A DNA stretch of 64,000 nucleotides from Syngnathus acus (Eukaryota; Chordata; Actinopteri; Syngnathiformes; Syngnathidae). The notes under the pieces were generated by a model. The model had not been told where the DNA came from. It saw only the letters and a program-made list of their open reading frames with translations, and did not search any database. Below, in pieces: positions 21,301 to 32,356 of the stretch; the stretch's first letter is position 1, and each line of letters starts with the position of its first letter. The position numbers and the translations under genes are program-made. The stretch is taken from NCBI RefSeq assembly GCF_901709675.1, contig NC_051089.1:17604008-17668007 (forward strand), written 5' to 3'.

Positions 21301-21985
21301 AACCAAATCTAGCCCGTGATTTAGAGTGATCAATCGGCCAACCATGCATGTTTTTGGAAGGTTTGGGGACCACCTATCAGGAGTTGCTGGAGAAGAGGAC
21401 CTAAATGCAATGAAGCAAGGAAACGCGGCTACAGTTCAGTCACAAAAAATATTTGATTTAAAAGAAACATCAATAAGGTAGTTATGGTCATGTAAAAACG
21501 AAGAACCAGGAATTCAAAACAACAGGGAACAAAATAACAAAATAAACACTAGAAAAGGACTTGGACTTAACATCGACTGGAGCAAGACGTGGCTGAGATA
21601 CAACACAGCATCACAACAACACAATGACCCAACAACGACTGACAAGAAAGCAGGGAAATAAATACAGACCAACTGCCGACAGAATGACAACACCTGGACA
21701 AGGCACAAGTGGCTGAGGGAGCTGGGAGGAAGACACAAAGGGGTGGAGCTGACGAGAAGAGGTGGAAACAAAAACTTGACGAGACAGACATTGAAGAAAA
21801 GGAACACAAGGAGAACATGACAATGACCAAAAGGAACTCAAACCAAAGCCCAAATCAAAAGTAAATCAACTAAGGAAACCCTCACAGGCATGGGGATAAA
21901 ATTCAAACTCCACACGAGAAGGAGCCGTAATCACCTCTGAACTGTGAGGCAGACATGCTAACCAGTGCCCCACCGTGCTGCCCCA
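21300..21985 (-). repeat. SINE, minus strand, split by an LTR-like insertion
   Basis: The 3' flank part (21310-21360, GATCAATCGGCCAACCATGC) and the tRNA-like head (21884-21985, CTGAACTGTGAGGCAGACAT on plus) belong to one minus-strand SINE. The 500 bases between them are foreign: on the minus strand they look like a gypsy-style LTR (CT-rich, GTATTTATTTCCC TATA-like near 21655, repeated TTTTGTT). I could not fix its ends. Confidence 0.6.
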
Positions 21986-22215
21986 AAATATATCATTAAT
22001 TCATTCATCCTTGTCACTGCCTGGAGGTAAAGGTTAGGGCTGACCCGATACAACTTTTTTCTCTTTCGATATAATACAGCTGAACCTCAATTTTACTTTG
22101 GGCTCCAGAATCTGAGAATGGCGTTAACCCCGAAAGCGTGTTAGAAAGTCTTAGAAGTCTAATAAAATCAGCGATGTAAACAAGTGTATTAGGAAATTGC
22201 AATAGGGAAATATGT

Positions 22216-22742
22216 TGTCACAATGAGCAAGCAGGACGACCAAATGCAAAACACAGTTTATTAGATCTCTCTGGGAATCAAGGGAGGGGGCAGGGTGATC
22301 AAGGCACAGCGTGGTTCGAGGGGTGAGACAAGGACGTGTTCGTGATCGGTTGATTGGTCCGGGCAGGCGGCGAGCGGGCGTAGTCAGTAACAGGCAGTTG
22401 GTAGGGGCAGGCGGTGAGCCGGCATAGGCGGTAATGGGCAGTTGGTCGCGGCGGGCAGGCGTAGTCAGTATTCGGCGAAGTAGGTCAGCAACTAGGATCA
22501 AAGCAAGGCACAAGACAGGGTACGAGGCACAAGGCACGGTTAGCATGGGGGGGGCATACTGACAACGTTCTCTTGGGATATAACGGACTGTGGTGTGGTG
22601 TTTAAATAGGGACTGGCTAGTAGTGACAGGTGCAGTTGATTGTCTTGATTGGAGGGACGTGGCTGTGAATGAGTGGAAGGCTACCAGCTGGAAGGAGTGT
22701 TGCACGGGCGCGTGACAGAACCCCCCACCCCACCCCCCCAAA
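22216..22742 (-). mobile_element. Gypsy-type LTR with polypurine tract, minus strand
   Basis: Minus-strand LTR from TGTCACGCGCC (22717) to CATTGTGACA (22216). It has TATTTAAAC near 22600 and AATAAA near 22260. Just outside its start (22718-22742) the minus strand is a G-rich tract ending GGGGTTC, the same end as before the 3' LTR at 8458, so this should be a 3' LTR whose internal region has been lost. No target duplication was found. Confidence 0.75.
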
Positions 22743-22879
22743 GGACGGTTCCCTATGTCCCCAATATTATTGATAAGTTCCACACCCTGAAGGGAGGATA
22801 TGCACTGACGTCACAGAACAGGTGGGGCAGTTTTGTTTGGGTGGCAAAAGCCTCGTCCGCTGCCATTGGACTAATGAGG

Positions 22880-25063
22880 ATGGCGGCCTGGGTGGGTGTC
22901 GTGAGTGAATATTTCGTCCAGTTGGACCAAGAAAACCGCAACAGATATGTTGAAAAGTTGGAAAAATATAACATCCGTGTTGATCCGCTGTGGAAACCAA
23001 GCAAGAACGCCACCAGCTCAAGCGTAGCAGGAGCTGGGACAGCAAGCGTTTGGCACTCTGATAAGGCGACTTTTCCACCAGTAATGTATCCGGACATTTA
23101 TAACTATTTGATAGATTGTTCAAGTCCATACACTAAGGAAGACCTCAGAGCCTACAAAAGTTTGCAAGGGTATCGCTACCTGACTGCTGGTTATGTCCAT
23201 TCCGTCGAGTCACAGCCAGTGGAGCGAAACGGAGAAGATGCCAGCCATGGCAGTACAGGCAAGAAGACAGAAAAGAGTCATCCGTGGGAAGGTAAGCTTA
23301 TTCTGAGGTTTGTCAGTTTCTGTAACAACCTGCAACATGTGGATCTATGGATGTGACCCTTCGGAAGACTTTGATCTCGTGACTTGTGCTGTCAAGTATG
23401 AGTAGGTACCTAATCTACGTGCCTGCCTTTAGAAAGCCAATATCTTAAATGGTTTTAATGACAAGATTTTCAAGTATTCTCAAAATTTTAAGTTTACCTA
23501 TCCTTGCTTGTGCCAAATGCCACTACATTCAGTCCAGTTATATTTACAAACATTCTGTTTACAGGTACACCATGGCCAGAAGCAGAGTGCACCACCTCTG
23601 GAACCATGGGTTCTGGGGGATGAAGATGGCTGTATCCATACAGCCCATTGCACATGCATGGCGGGCCTCGGAGAAGCATGTTCTCACATCGCTGCACTGT
23701 TCTTCTATCTTATGGCATGCAAGGAGGAGCGAGAAGGCGTAGCATGCACCTCCATGCCATGCACATGGGCTGCTCCTAGAAGGAAAGGTTCCCTGGCAAA
23801 ACCAATCAGGGACATCACATTCAAATCAGGCGAGAGCTGCTTCTGATCATTTCAGGACATAATAACAATTACTGCAATTCACATCAATGATTTCCTTCTG
23901 TTTCCTCTTTTACAGGAAGCGACTCCAAGCGGCTGAAGCCAGCCAACCCTCCCAGCAAACTGGAGCAGGAGGCATTCCTGAGGGGACTGGGAGATGCCTG
24001 TCCTGACGCTGCAGCTCTCAGGATTCCTCCTGGATACCAGCCACCACCAGCACCTGTTCTGCCTCTGCTGCGCTCTAGGCCAGGGGTCTCAAACTCCAGT
24101 CCTCGGGGGCCGCATTCCTACATGTTTTCCAAGTTTCCCTCGTTAAACACACCTGATTCAATTATCAGGCTCCTGCAGAACGTGAGGATGAACTGATCAT
24201 TTGAATCAGGTGTGTTTAACATGTAGGAATGCGTTCCCCGAGGACTGGAGTTTGAGACCCCTGCTCTAGGCTGTATGATACTGCCTTGGTGGGTGAGCCG
24301 AGAGAGGAGCTGGAGAGAAGGGCAGAGGAGGTGCTAGAAACAGAGGAGGTGCTAGAAAGGATGTCATGCTCAGCAGAAGCTTCTGAGAATGCTTCTCGCC
24401 TCACGAGGAAGCAGGGTGCCTCCAGACTGTGGCACAAACTGAGGGCGGGTAGAGTGACGGCATCCAATTTCAAAGCTGTGGTGGCGACAAATGTGGATGC
24501 ACCCTCGAAGTCAGTGGTGCATTCAACATGCACTAGTTGGCCATCCCCCACTTCGCACACCAGCTATAAGCTGGGGGCGACAGAAAGAGGTGACAGCGCT
24601 TTCTGAATACAAAGCCACAGTGGAGAAGAGCCACAGGCATGTGGTGTTGGGTAAGACCGGCCTTGTAGTGTCTACTGAGGTGCCGTATGTAGCCGCCAGT
24701 CCGGACGGTCTTGTGCGCTGTGATTGTTGTGGGGTAGGGGTGGTGGAGGTGAAGTGCCCTTACAAAGCCAGAGACTCATCCCTGGATGAGTTCCTGAATG
24801 ACCCAGCATGCTGTCTGGCAGTAAGTTCAGATGGGCGGCCCCACCTCAAGGTGACTCATGAGTATCACTATCAAGTGCAGCTTCAGATGTATGTGTGCAA
24901 CCGCCTCTACTGCGACTTTGTCGTGTATACTGAAAAGTTTTTCTTGGTGGTGAGAGTGGCACAGGACCGAGCTTTTGTAGAGCAGCATCTGTCAAAGGTA
25001 GGGACCTTCATGGTGAAGGTCGCTCTGCCTCAGATGCTCGCTCATGTGTTCACGAAGCGATGA
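22880..25063 (+). pseudogene. SWIM zinc finger - YqaJ-like nuclease of ISL2EU element
   Basis: An accessory protein of the transposon, probably a DNA exonuclease. Exon 1 starts at ATG 22880 (MAAWVGVVSEYFVQLDQENR) and contains PDIYNYLIDCSSPYTKEDLR. A middle exon (about 23565-23829) has a SWIM finger CTCMAGLGEACSH. The last exon (23916-25063) holds the YqaJ/lambda-exonuclease fold with AASPDGLV and VEVKCPYKAR, the D and E-x-K of a PD-(D/E)XK active site. Acceptors at 23915 (TTTTACAG) and 23564 (TTTACAG) are clear; the donor after exon 2 looks like a GC type (23830), and the exon 1-2 join is unresolved, with a further coding scrap (CDPSEDFDLVTCAVK) at 23350-23396. Damage: a MITE at 24081 and one extra base near 24571. 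Confidence 0.85.
24081..24263 (+). mobile_element. Palindromic hAT MITE inside the YqaJ exon
   Basis: A 183-bp element running from CAGGGGTCTCAAACTCCAGT to ACTGGAGTTTGAGACCCCTG is nearly a perfect inverted repeat. CTCTAGGC flanks both sides (24073-24080 and 24264-24271). Removing the element plus one flank copy restores a continuous reading frame across the junction (RSRLYDTALVGEPREE). With it, the frame meets a stop inside the MITE. Confidence 0.93.
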
Positions 25064-25281
25064 GAACGATCATGATGCAGGTCACGTGTGTCATGTTGGT
25101 CATGTATGTCAAGCATGTGTGTTCTAGTGTCTCTGAAATGCTGTTCTTGATTGCAATCAAATGTATGCAAATACATAGTTGTACTACGTTCATTTTGGCT
25201 TCACTTGTAGATTATTTTACTGGTTCTTTGATCACAGACAAACTATGCAAATACATTTTCAAGTACACACATACGCCTCTT

Positions 25282-27210
25282 TCACTGGCCATTTACTCGC
25301 CACACTGTGGGACGACAGATGGACACGTTACAAAGAGCAGCACACACTGTGACGATCATATCCACTTTATCCTGCTCACTTCCGATCAATGCCAGTGGTA
25401 TTGTGCCCTCCAGAATCACATATTTCTGCCAAAGCAGGCCAATGACCCTCTCCACATGAATCTTCACATGCGACACCTTCCTACTTTGCTCCACAGCCCT
25501 TCCCTGCAGCTGCTTCTTACCCCTAGTGAACTCTGGCATAACTACCTCTGCATATCTGATGCCAGCAGAGGCTTGCACTGTGAATCCTCTATCTGCTAGG
25601 ACCTGGTCACCCGGTAAAAGAAGATCCAGGAGGCCACTTTCCTCTGTGATCTGCTTGTCTGAAGCACGCCCTCCATAGCCTAAACTAATGAAACCGATGC
25701 TGCCCTGCGGTGTTATTGCAACAAGGTATTTCACAGTGTTCTTTTGTTTGTAGTTGCTCCAAGAGGAAGCACGAGCATTAAAGTCGGCACTTTGTTCTAT
25801 TGAGATTTCAAAACAATCAATGACAGCCACACACTTAGGAAAAGTGGTTTTAAAGACTTCTGGCATGCTATTCCTAAGCCCATCCCGGTCTGGCCACTTG
25901 ATGAGCCAAGCCAGCCTATCATACGCAACATCTAGCCATTTACAAAATATCCTAGAGACAGTTGACTGGGATATGTTGAAACGGTATCCAAGGTCCTGCA
26001 TGAACAGGTTCAATCGAAGCTTCATGAGAAAAATGAGCATTTGCTGGAAGGGAGAAAGAACATTCCGAATGGAGTGCTGTACATAAGGAAGGAGGAAGTT
26101 GAACAAGTGCATGAGTGTTGCAAAGTTGGGGAGACCAGTGTAGAATAGGACTGCCTTATCATCATTCTCAAATGTGTGCTGATCTAGCAGACACGTCTTA
26201 TTCTTCAGTGCCTCCACCTCAGCTCAGAGAGCATCAATCTTCGCTTCTTTGTCATTGATGTGCCTCACTTCCACATCCGTCTGCGTTGACACGCCTGGCT
26301 CGCCATCCGGTTCAACATCTGGGAAGACAAAAATGTTAATAGTTGACATATTAAATTACTATGTAGTATGTACTAACATCTTTACTTGATGTTGATGTCC
26401 ATTCAAATAATAGAAGGAAGATCAATTATGAAAAATTAGTTAACTTTATCTGTAACGCAAAAAATGAAAATACATCTAAACAGTTATGTTTAAGATTCAC
26501 ATAGAATGGTATATTTACCACATTCTGATGTGATGCTTTCACTTGCATCCTGCGCTGGTGTCCTCCTTAAATCGAGCCTCTCGGCGCGTTTGTGGTGTTG
26601 CAGTGATGCCTCCTTCCTCTTCTTCTTCTCAGAAGATGTGAACAAGAACAAAGTTGGCACGTAGGCAGGATGAAGAGGGTCATCACTCTTTGCACCTGAA
26701 ACAGTAAATATTGTTTTTCAGACAAGCTTGATGTAAAAATGGAAACTGGCGGATCCAGTTTGGTGTTTCAGGTGGGGCCAAACTGATCTTTGGGTGTATC
26801 CGCCAGTGACAATGGATGAATCTGACTTATAATTGTAGATATGTGAACAATCTAATTATTAGAAGCTAGCAATTGGACAAACATACTGTAATGAAACTGT
26901 GTAATTATGCATTCCTTAGGTCATGGCCGAGTAGCAGCAAGAAAAAGTGAATATCCGAGCAATATCTCACAGATGAATGTTGACGTCAATAAAACAAGAT
27001 TACGTACCTCCCACAAAGTGATCTGAGCAGATGTATGAATAAATAGTTGGCTTCCAAAAGGTTGGAGCTGTTGCGGCCATGTTCCGCCCTACGAAGCGCC
27101 GCCACCCAGCTATCCTTTCTGGTCTGGTCCGCAAGGAACCGATATAACTTCTTGGTGTCGCTTTTTTGGAAGCGATAGGCACACCCTATGGCACAACAAC
27201 TCTTCACCAT
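25282..27210 (-). pseudogene. THAP-HTH-DDE transposase of ISL2EU element
   Basis: A three-exon gene on the minus strand. Exon 1 (27210-27008) encodes a THAP finger: MVKSCCAIGCAYRF, then the closing CSDHF; donor GTACGT. Exon 2 (26695-26519) continues GAKSDDPLHPAYVP; donor GTAAAT. Exon 3 (26318-25282) has a helix-turn-helix (YRFNISQSTVSRIFCKWLD) and a DDE_Tnp_4 catalytic core: D in VAVIDCFEI, D in LADRGF, E in HVERVIG. Splice phases (1,1) agree across all three exons, total about 470 codons. Two lesions: a one-base frameshift in exon 1 near 27095-27105 and a TGA (plus-strand TCA at 26224-26226). It would cut at the TIRs; the paired nuclease gene ends about 220 bases away. Confidence 0.87.
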
Positions 27211-27353
27211 TGTTTAAGTTGCCTACGTAACAACTTGCCACGATCTGCCACAGACACAATGCTAAAAAATGCTCTTGGCCCTATTAGCGTCGGCTGCTTT
27301 TTGCCACCCAAATAAACCGTCGCCCGGTCTGTGACGTCACGTGCATATCCTCC

Positions 27354-27620
27354 ATTGGTTGCCAGCCATTTGTCAGGCACACAAACAACGATTCACACTC
27401 ACACTAATACATACATACATGCAATTTAGAAAGCGCAATAGGCCTACCACCCATGTTTTTGAAATGTGGGAGAAAACCGGAGTTCCCGGAGGAAATCCAC
27501 GCAGGTATGGGGAGAACATGCTAGCCCCATACAGGAAGGCTGGAGCGGGAATCAAACAACAACAACCTCTGCGCTGTGAGGTGGACATGGTAACCAACCA
27601 CTGTGCCGCCCCTCCCCATT
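27354..27620 (-). repeat. SINE, minus strand, directly abutting the ISL2EU right end
   Basis: ATTGGTTGCCAGCCATTTG begins within the SINE body; the tRNA-like head is at 27540-27615. The 3' part is missing exactly at the transposon end, so the ISL2EU element may have inserted in it. Confidence 0.7.
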
Positions 27621-27770
27621 GTCATTGTGTTATAAATGTTCAACCGTGTCCTTCTTAATTTAGTCCATTTGATTCAGTATGGTAATGTTTAGCATCCACA
27701 AGAGATCTCTTTGACCCTGCTCTAAATGTATTGCTATTTATTTATAAATTTATTTTCAAATAGACTAGAC

Positions 27771-30700
27771 CACTGGTGTCAGACTCGTGGACCGCGGACC
27801 AACTGCGGCCCCCGGGACGATAATTTGCGGCCCCGTCTTAATATGAAAGCTTCACGTTAGTGCGGCCCGCAAGATTGATATGAATGACACTTGTTGTGTG
27901 CGGAGCTGAATGAACCAATCATTGGGAGGTATATGGCTCTGGAGGGCAGAACATCGGCCGGGCTGTCCAGTGCCTCGCTCACTTATTCATGTATTCCTCC
28001 AGTCAGCTGCACGGAGGAGAAGCCGTGAAGCCGCTCGGAGGGCAATCGGAGAGCGAAAGTGCGCATGCGCCACAGCCCCGCACAACTGAAAGTTAAAGTT
28101 AAACCTGAGACCTACTCCAAGTGGAATCACATATTACAGAGCCCTGTAGTGTTTTGTACTCACGCTAGGTACAAAATGTATAAGGACGACGACATGCAAA
28201 ACTAATCTTTTAATGAAGATTGCGGGAGCAGCAAAACATGCTGCATTCAGGAAGGCGTATGCTTCCAACATCCGGCTACGTCACTACGTGCTGCGTAATC
28301 CTGATACTATGGACCAATCAGGACAAGACATTTGGTAGATACCCAATACGATAGGCTAACGTTACTGGACTGGCAGTCTGGACATATTCTAAGAGAATAT
28401 TACAAGCCCCAAAGATGTCTCTCTCAAAACCTGCAGTCAAGAGTAAGGTCTGTGATGAGCTCAGACAATTTCGGGAAAAGTGGGGAGTGCAATATTGGTT
28501 GAGCACCCGACGTGTCTTATTTGCACTGAAAAGGTTGCGGTGCACAAGGAATAAAATTTGAAACCTCATTATACAACTAGACATGCTGAGGAATACAAAA
28601 AATACCAGGAAGATGAGAGAGCCAACCAGGTTGCCAGTCTTAAAACACGTCTACTGAGGCAACAAGATTTCTTTAAGAAAGCAACCAAAGAGAATAATGC
28701 AGCAATCGAAGCTAGCTACGTCATTAGTGAGATGATTCCTAAAGCAGGAAAGCCATTCACAGAAGGTGAATTTGTCAAAAGGTTGTCAAGTGGCATGGTG
28801 GTACAAGATGGTGTAAAATTGGGTATCGAATTTGGCCCAGGCACATTGGCTATCCCAAAACATGTAGTAGTTCCAAAATTTCACCAGGAGATGGTGTTAA
28901 AGCTTGACATAGGGGTGACCTGATGGAAATTAACAAATCTAATTAATTAAATTGTTAGCAATTGGGAGGACACGACCTGTTCAAACACGTAGCAACGCAC
29001 AATTTTGGAATATGAGTTTGCTATGCCATAATTTTAAGATGTAACAGCTTGAGCAATATCAATATATATGTTTAAGTTAGAAGAACCCATTATTATGGTT
29101 AAGTATGATTATGTGTTAAGATTGATCTTTACTAGACAAGATATATGTTATTAATGTTGCAATGTTTTGTCCAACCTGTATTTAACATTGGTGTTCCATC
29201 CATACCTGAATGTATCAAGTTGAGAGGAGACATCAAGGACTAATAGTGAAAGAACGAGCAAAACAGGAAACAGCTGCATCCGGTGGCGGAGCACAGTCAT
29301 GCGCAGTGGTTGCTGCTTTGAGCACGGTTGCCAAGACAACCAGTGGTTTCCAGCTGACCTAAACAGGGATCAGCTAAGGAACATTCTCGAAACTTCCAGA
29401 AACTTCCACAAAGGCCACCTCACGTGCCGGTGAGGTAATTCCGATGAGGTAATGCCAGAAGCCTATAAATATGTTGTCCTGAGTCTCCTGACACAGAGCG
29501 AGGCGGTTCTTCCTAGTCAGGGCGATGGCCGTGACGCTGCCCGGAGTAAAGAACGCCGTTTAGACGAAGATGGATTTTTCATTCTTTTTGAGATTGGACC
29601 AAAATCTACTAAGATGAATTTCCAGAGTCTTCGAATTGGACTTTGTCAAATTTTAAGCTTCGAATTGGACTTTGTCAAATTTTAAGCTTCGAGGAAGGCA
29701 GAGGAGACAGCCGCTTCGGGCAGAAAGGGGAAGACGCCAATGTCACGGTGTTGGCTAAGCTCCTCATGGCCAGAGAATTCTTCTTTTTTAAACAGAATTC
29801 GGATTTTGGAACAAAGGAGAGCCGATCACTCGACTTGTTCAACCAAATAGGATTTTAGACCTTTTGTCTCCTCTTTTGTTCTGAGACGGGTGAGTGGAAT
29901 TCATTGATGTAATTTCGACTTGTAATTCTTTTTCTTTTTTTTGCTTGTTCATTAAATTTCTTCTTAAACCTTAATTTGGTTATCGATAATTTCGTATTAA
30001 CTATGTTGAGCATGGTTTTATATGCAGTAATTAGAATTTTAAATTTTCTTTATTTCCCTATCATAGTCATTCTTTCAATCCGTTCAATTCTTTTTAAAGT
30101 GAAGACAGCTTTAATCCTTAACATCAGGAATTGTCAGATCTGGTTCGAAGTAGTTATCTTGAGCTCACCTGCGGCGAGTGCGCTCTAGTAAATCAACGAA
30201 TCCCTTCGGTCTTACCAAAGACAGATAGATTTATCCGAGCGATAACAAATGCTTCAAATCAAAAAAGGGGAAGGAGCCGCTGGTAAAAAGGGCGCGGTCA
30301 TCTTGATTCCGGGCCTCAAGTGGTTACTCTGCACCGGTTTCAGAGTGACTTTAAAGGGATTGGCGTCCTAAAAAGAATAAATTAATTCTATCCGAATTGA
30401 TATCTTAGAGGCGGTTAGACTCGGACGAATCTTTCCCGCCCCGACCAGGAAACTCTCGTCTCCCTATGAGGGCTGCGTTACAGCAGCGGGGTCGAAGGGG
30501 AGTTTAACCCTTTAAACGGAGGGTTGGGTCACTTACGGTCGATAAGTGCGGGTTTGTCAAAGTGCATATTGCAGGCTGCACATATTGTTTGTCCAGAAAA
30601 GAAAGGTCAGTTTAACAACATCAGCCTTTCTGACAACACTGTGGCAGAGCACATTTCTGACCTGTCAAGTGACGTATATGATCAACTGTGTGAGAAAGCA

Positions 30701-32070
30701 GAATGTTTATATATAAGTGACTCTCGATGAGACCACAGACATCACAGACACTGCCCAGCTGGCAATAAATGTCTGTGGTGTTGATGACAATTTTGAAGTG
30801 ATGGAGGAGTTGCTCACAGTAATTTCAATGCATGGCCAGACCACTGCTAAGGAAATATTTCACCAGCTGTGTGATGCCATTGAGAATGCCGGTTTGCCAT
30901 TTGTTGGAATAACAACCGATTAATGACAGGAAGGAAGAATGGACTGGTAGCACTTGTTAAAAAAAACAACTGGAAGAGGAGGGTGTGGAGGCGGCCATAT
31001 GTAGCTCTGCACTGCATTATCCATCAGCAGGCCCTTTGCAGCAGATGCCTGAAGTTTGACAATTGATGTCTGTCATTGTGAAATGCATCAACCAAATCAG
31101 ATCCAGGGGCTTAAAGCACAGAAGGTTCCGTGCTGTTTTAGAAGAAATGGGGTCAGAATATGGGAATGTGCTCTACTTCACTGAGGTAGGTTGGCTCAGC
31201 AGGGGAAAGGTATTGAAGAGATGTTTTGAGTTGAGAGCAAAAGTAAAATACTTCAAGGAGAAGGACAGGGGTGGCTGTTCCTGTGCTAAGTGATCCCAAA
31301 TGCCTGATGGGCTTAGCTTTACTTGTTGATATCACACATGAGCTTAATGTACTGAACAAGAAACTACAAGGCCAGGGGCAACTTGTCAGTGCTGCCTATG
31401 ACAACGTGGGAGCATTCTGCACATAACTTGTGTTATGGAAAGCCCAGCTCTCTCAGACAAACCTTTGCCATTTCCCAGCATGCAAGGCACTCATGGATGC
31501 AGGCACACCATTCAGTGGTGAGAAATATGTTGAGGCAATTTTAAAGCTACAGGAGGAATTCGACCACAGATTTGAAGACTTCAAGACGCACAGAGCCACA
31601 TTTCAAATTTTTGCAGATCCCTCCTCCTTTGATGTGCAAGATACCCCTCCTGTGCTTCAAATGGAGCTCATTGACCTGCAGTTCAACTCTGCACTCAAAG
31701 CCAAGTTCAGGGAAGTGAGTGGAGAACCAGAAAAGCTTGGGCAATTTTTGAGAAGGTTGACCCCCAGCTTCCCTGAAATTTCCTGAATGTTCAAGCGGAC
31801 CATTTACCTTTTTGGGAGCACATAGTACTTGTGTGAAAAGCTCTTCTCCACCTTGAACTTCAATAAGTCCAAGTACAGGTCCAGACTTACTGATAAGCAT
31901 CTTCAAGCCCTACTGAGGGTCTCCACTGCTTCCTCCCTCAAGCCAAATGTGGCTCGGCTATGTAAGAAGAAATGCCTCCAGGTCTCTAGCAGCAAGAAGT
32001 TGGCAAGAGAAGCCATGTTCAGAACAGTTCATGTTCAATGTTCCATTCATGTTCAGAAAGTTAAAGGTTA
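27771..32070 (+). pseudogene. hAT transposase, GTF2IRD2-type, split by LTR A
   Basis: The left terminus CACTGGTGTCAGACTCGTGG with GC-rich CGGCCC blocks starts at 27771. The coding part starts at ATG 28415 (MSLSKPAVKSKVCDELRQFR) with a BED-type finger region that needs frameshifts near 28480 and 28560. It then reads RQQDFFKKATKENNAAIEAS and is cut at 28783 by LTR A. It resumes at 30560: QAAHIVCPEKKGQFNNISLS, a catalytic region with LDETTDITDTAQLAI and VGITTDG-like turn, GLKHRRFRAVLEEMGSEYGN, and the C-terminal dimerisation part with YLCEKLFSTLNFNKSKYRSR up to about 32070. Full-length family proteins end near here. About six frame breaks remain. The right terminal repeat is not found before LTR B. 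Confidence 0.85.
28784..30559 (+). mobile_element. Long LTR A (~1.78 kb), solo
   Basis: An insertion within the hAT coding sequence: the reading breaks at GAATTTGTCAAAAGG and resumes in frame at GTGCATATTGCAGG. It starts about TTGTCAAG (28783) and ends TTTGTCA (30559), so TG...CA ends fit. There is a strong TATA box (CTATAAATA) near 29464. An R/U5-like leader with CGGTTAGACTCGG and CCCTTTAAACGGAG is shared with LTR B. No gag or pol follows: it is solo. The family is not identified; a long U5/R suggests an unusual retroelement. Confidence 0.7.
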
Positions 32071-32356
32071 AAGAATTGTTAATACAGCCATTTGAAACTG
32101 AATAAAAATAATTAGTTTTCTGCAGTCAGTCAGTCAGTCAATATGTGGTTTCTTCAGTCATCTGTATCTGCTGTATGATCATTATTATTATTTTATTTAC
32201 TTATTACTGATTTATTTCTTTTGTATTCATTTTTTAATTTATTTATTTAATTCATTATTTTGTGTTAAAAATAAAGATATTTGAGAATTGGCTAAGATGA
32301 AATTCCAAATTTCAAAGCTTGACATGAAGGACCTGAAGAAGGGGGCCTGAGTAGGG

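Larger units (their letters stand above)
22793..27353 (+). mobile_element. ISL2EU-type DNA transposon, both ends and both genes present
   Basis: The left terminus GGAGGATATGCAC (22793-22805) is exactly inverted at 27341-27353. Similarity continues inward for about 60 bases (TGACGTCACAG, then GTTTGGGTGGCAAAAGC). Between the ends are two convergent genes: a plus-strand SWIM/YqaJ nuclease gene (22880-25063) and a minus-strand THAP-HTH-DDE transposase gene (25282-27210), about 220 bases apart. To my knowledge this pair of proteins defines the ISL2EU (IS4EU) group near PIF/Harbinger. Both TIRs contain TGACGTCA some 70-130 bases from the start codons, a likely shared promoter element. A 183-bp hAT MITE is nested at 24081-24263. 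Confidence 0.85.

Noticed and set aside
22151-22783. 210-codon minus frame
   Set aside because: It runs through an LTR and its purine tract; a chance frame in a GC-rich LTR.
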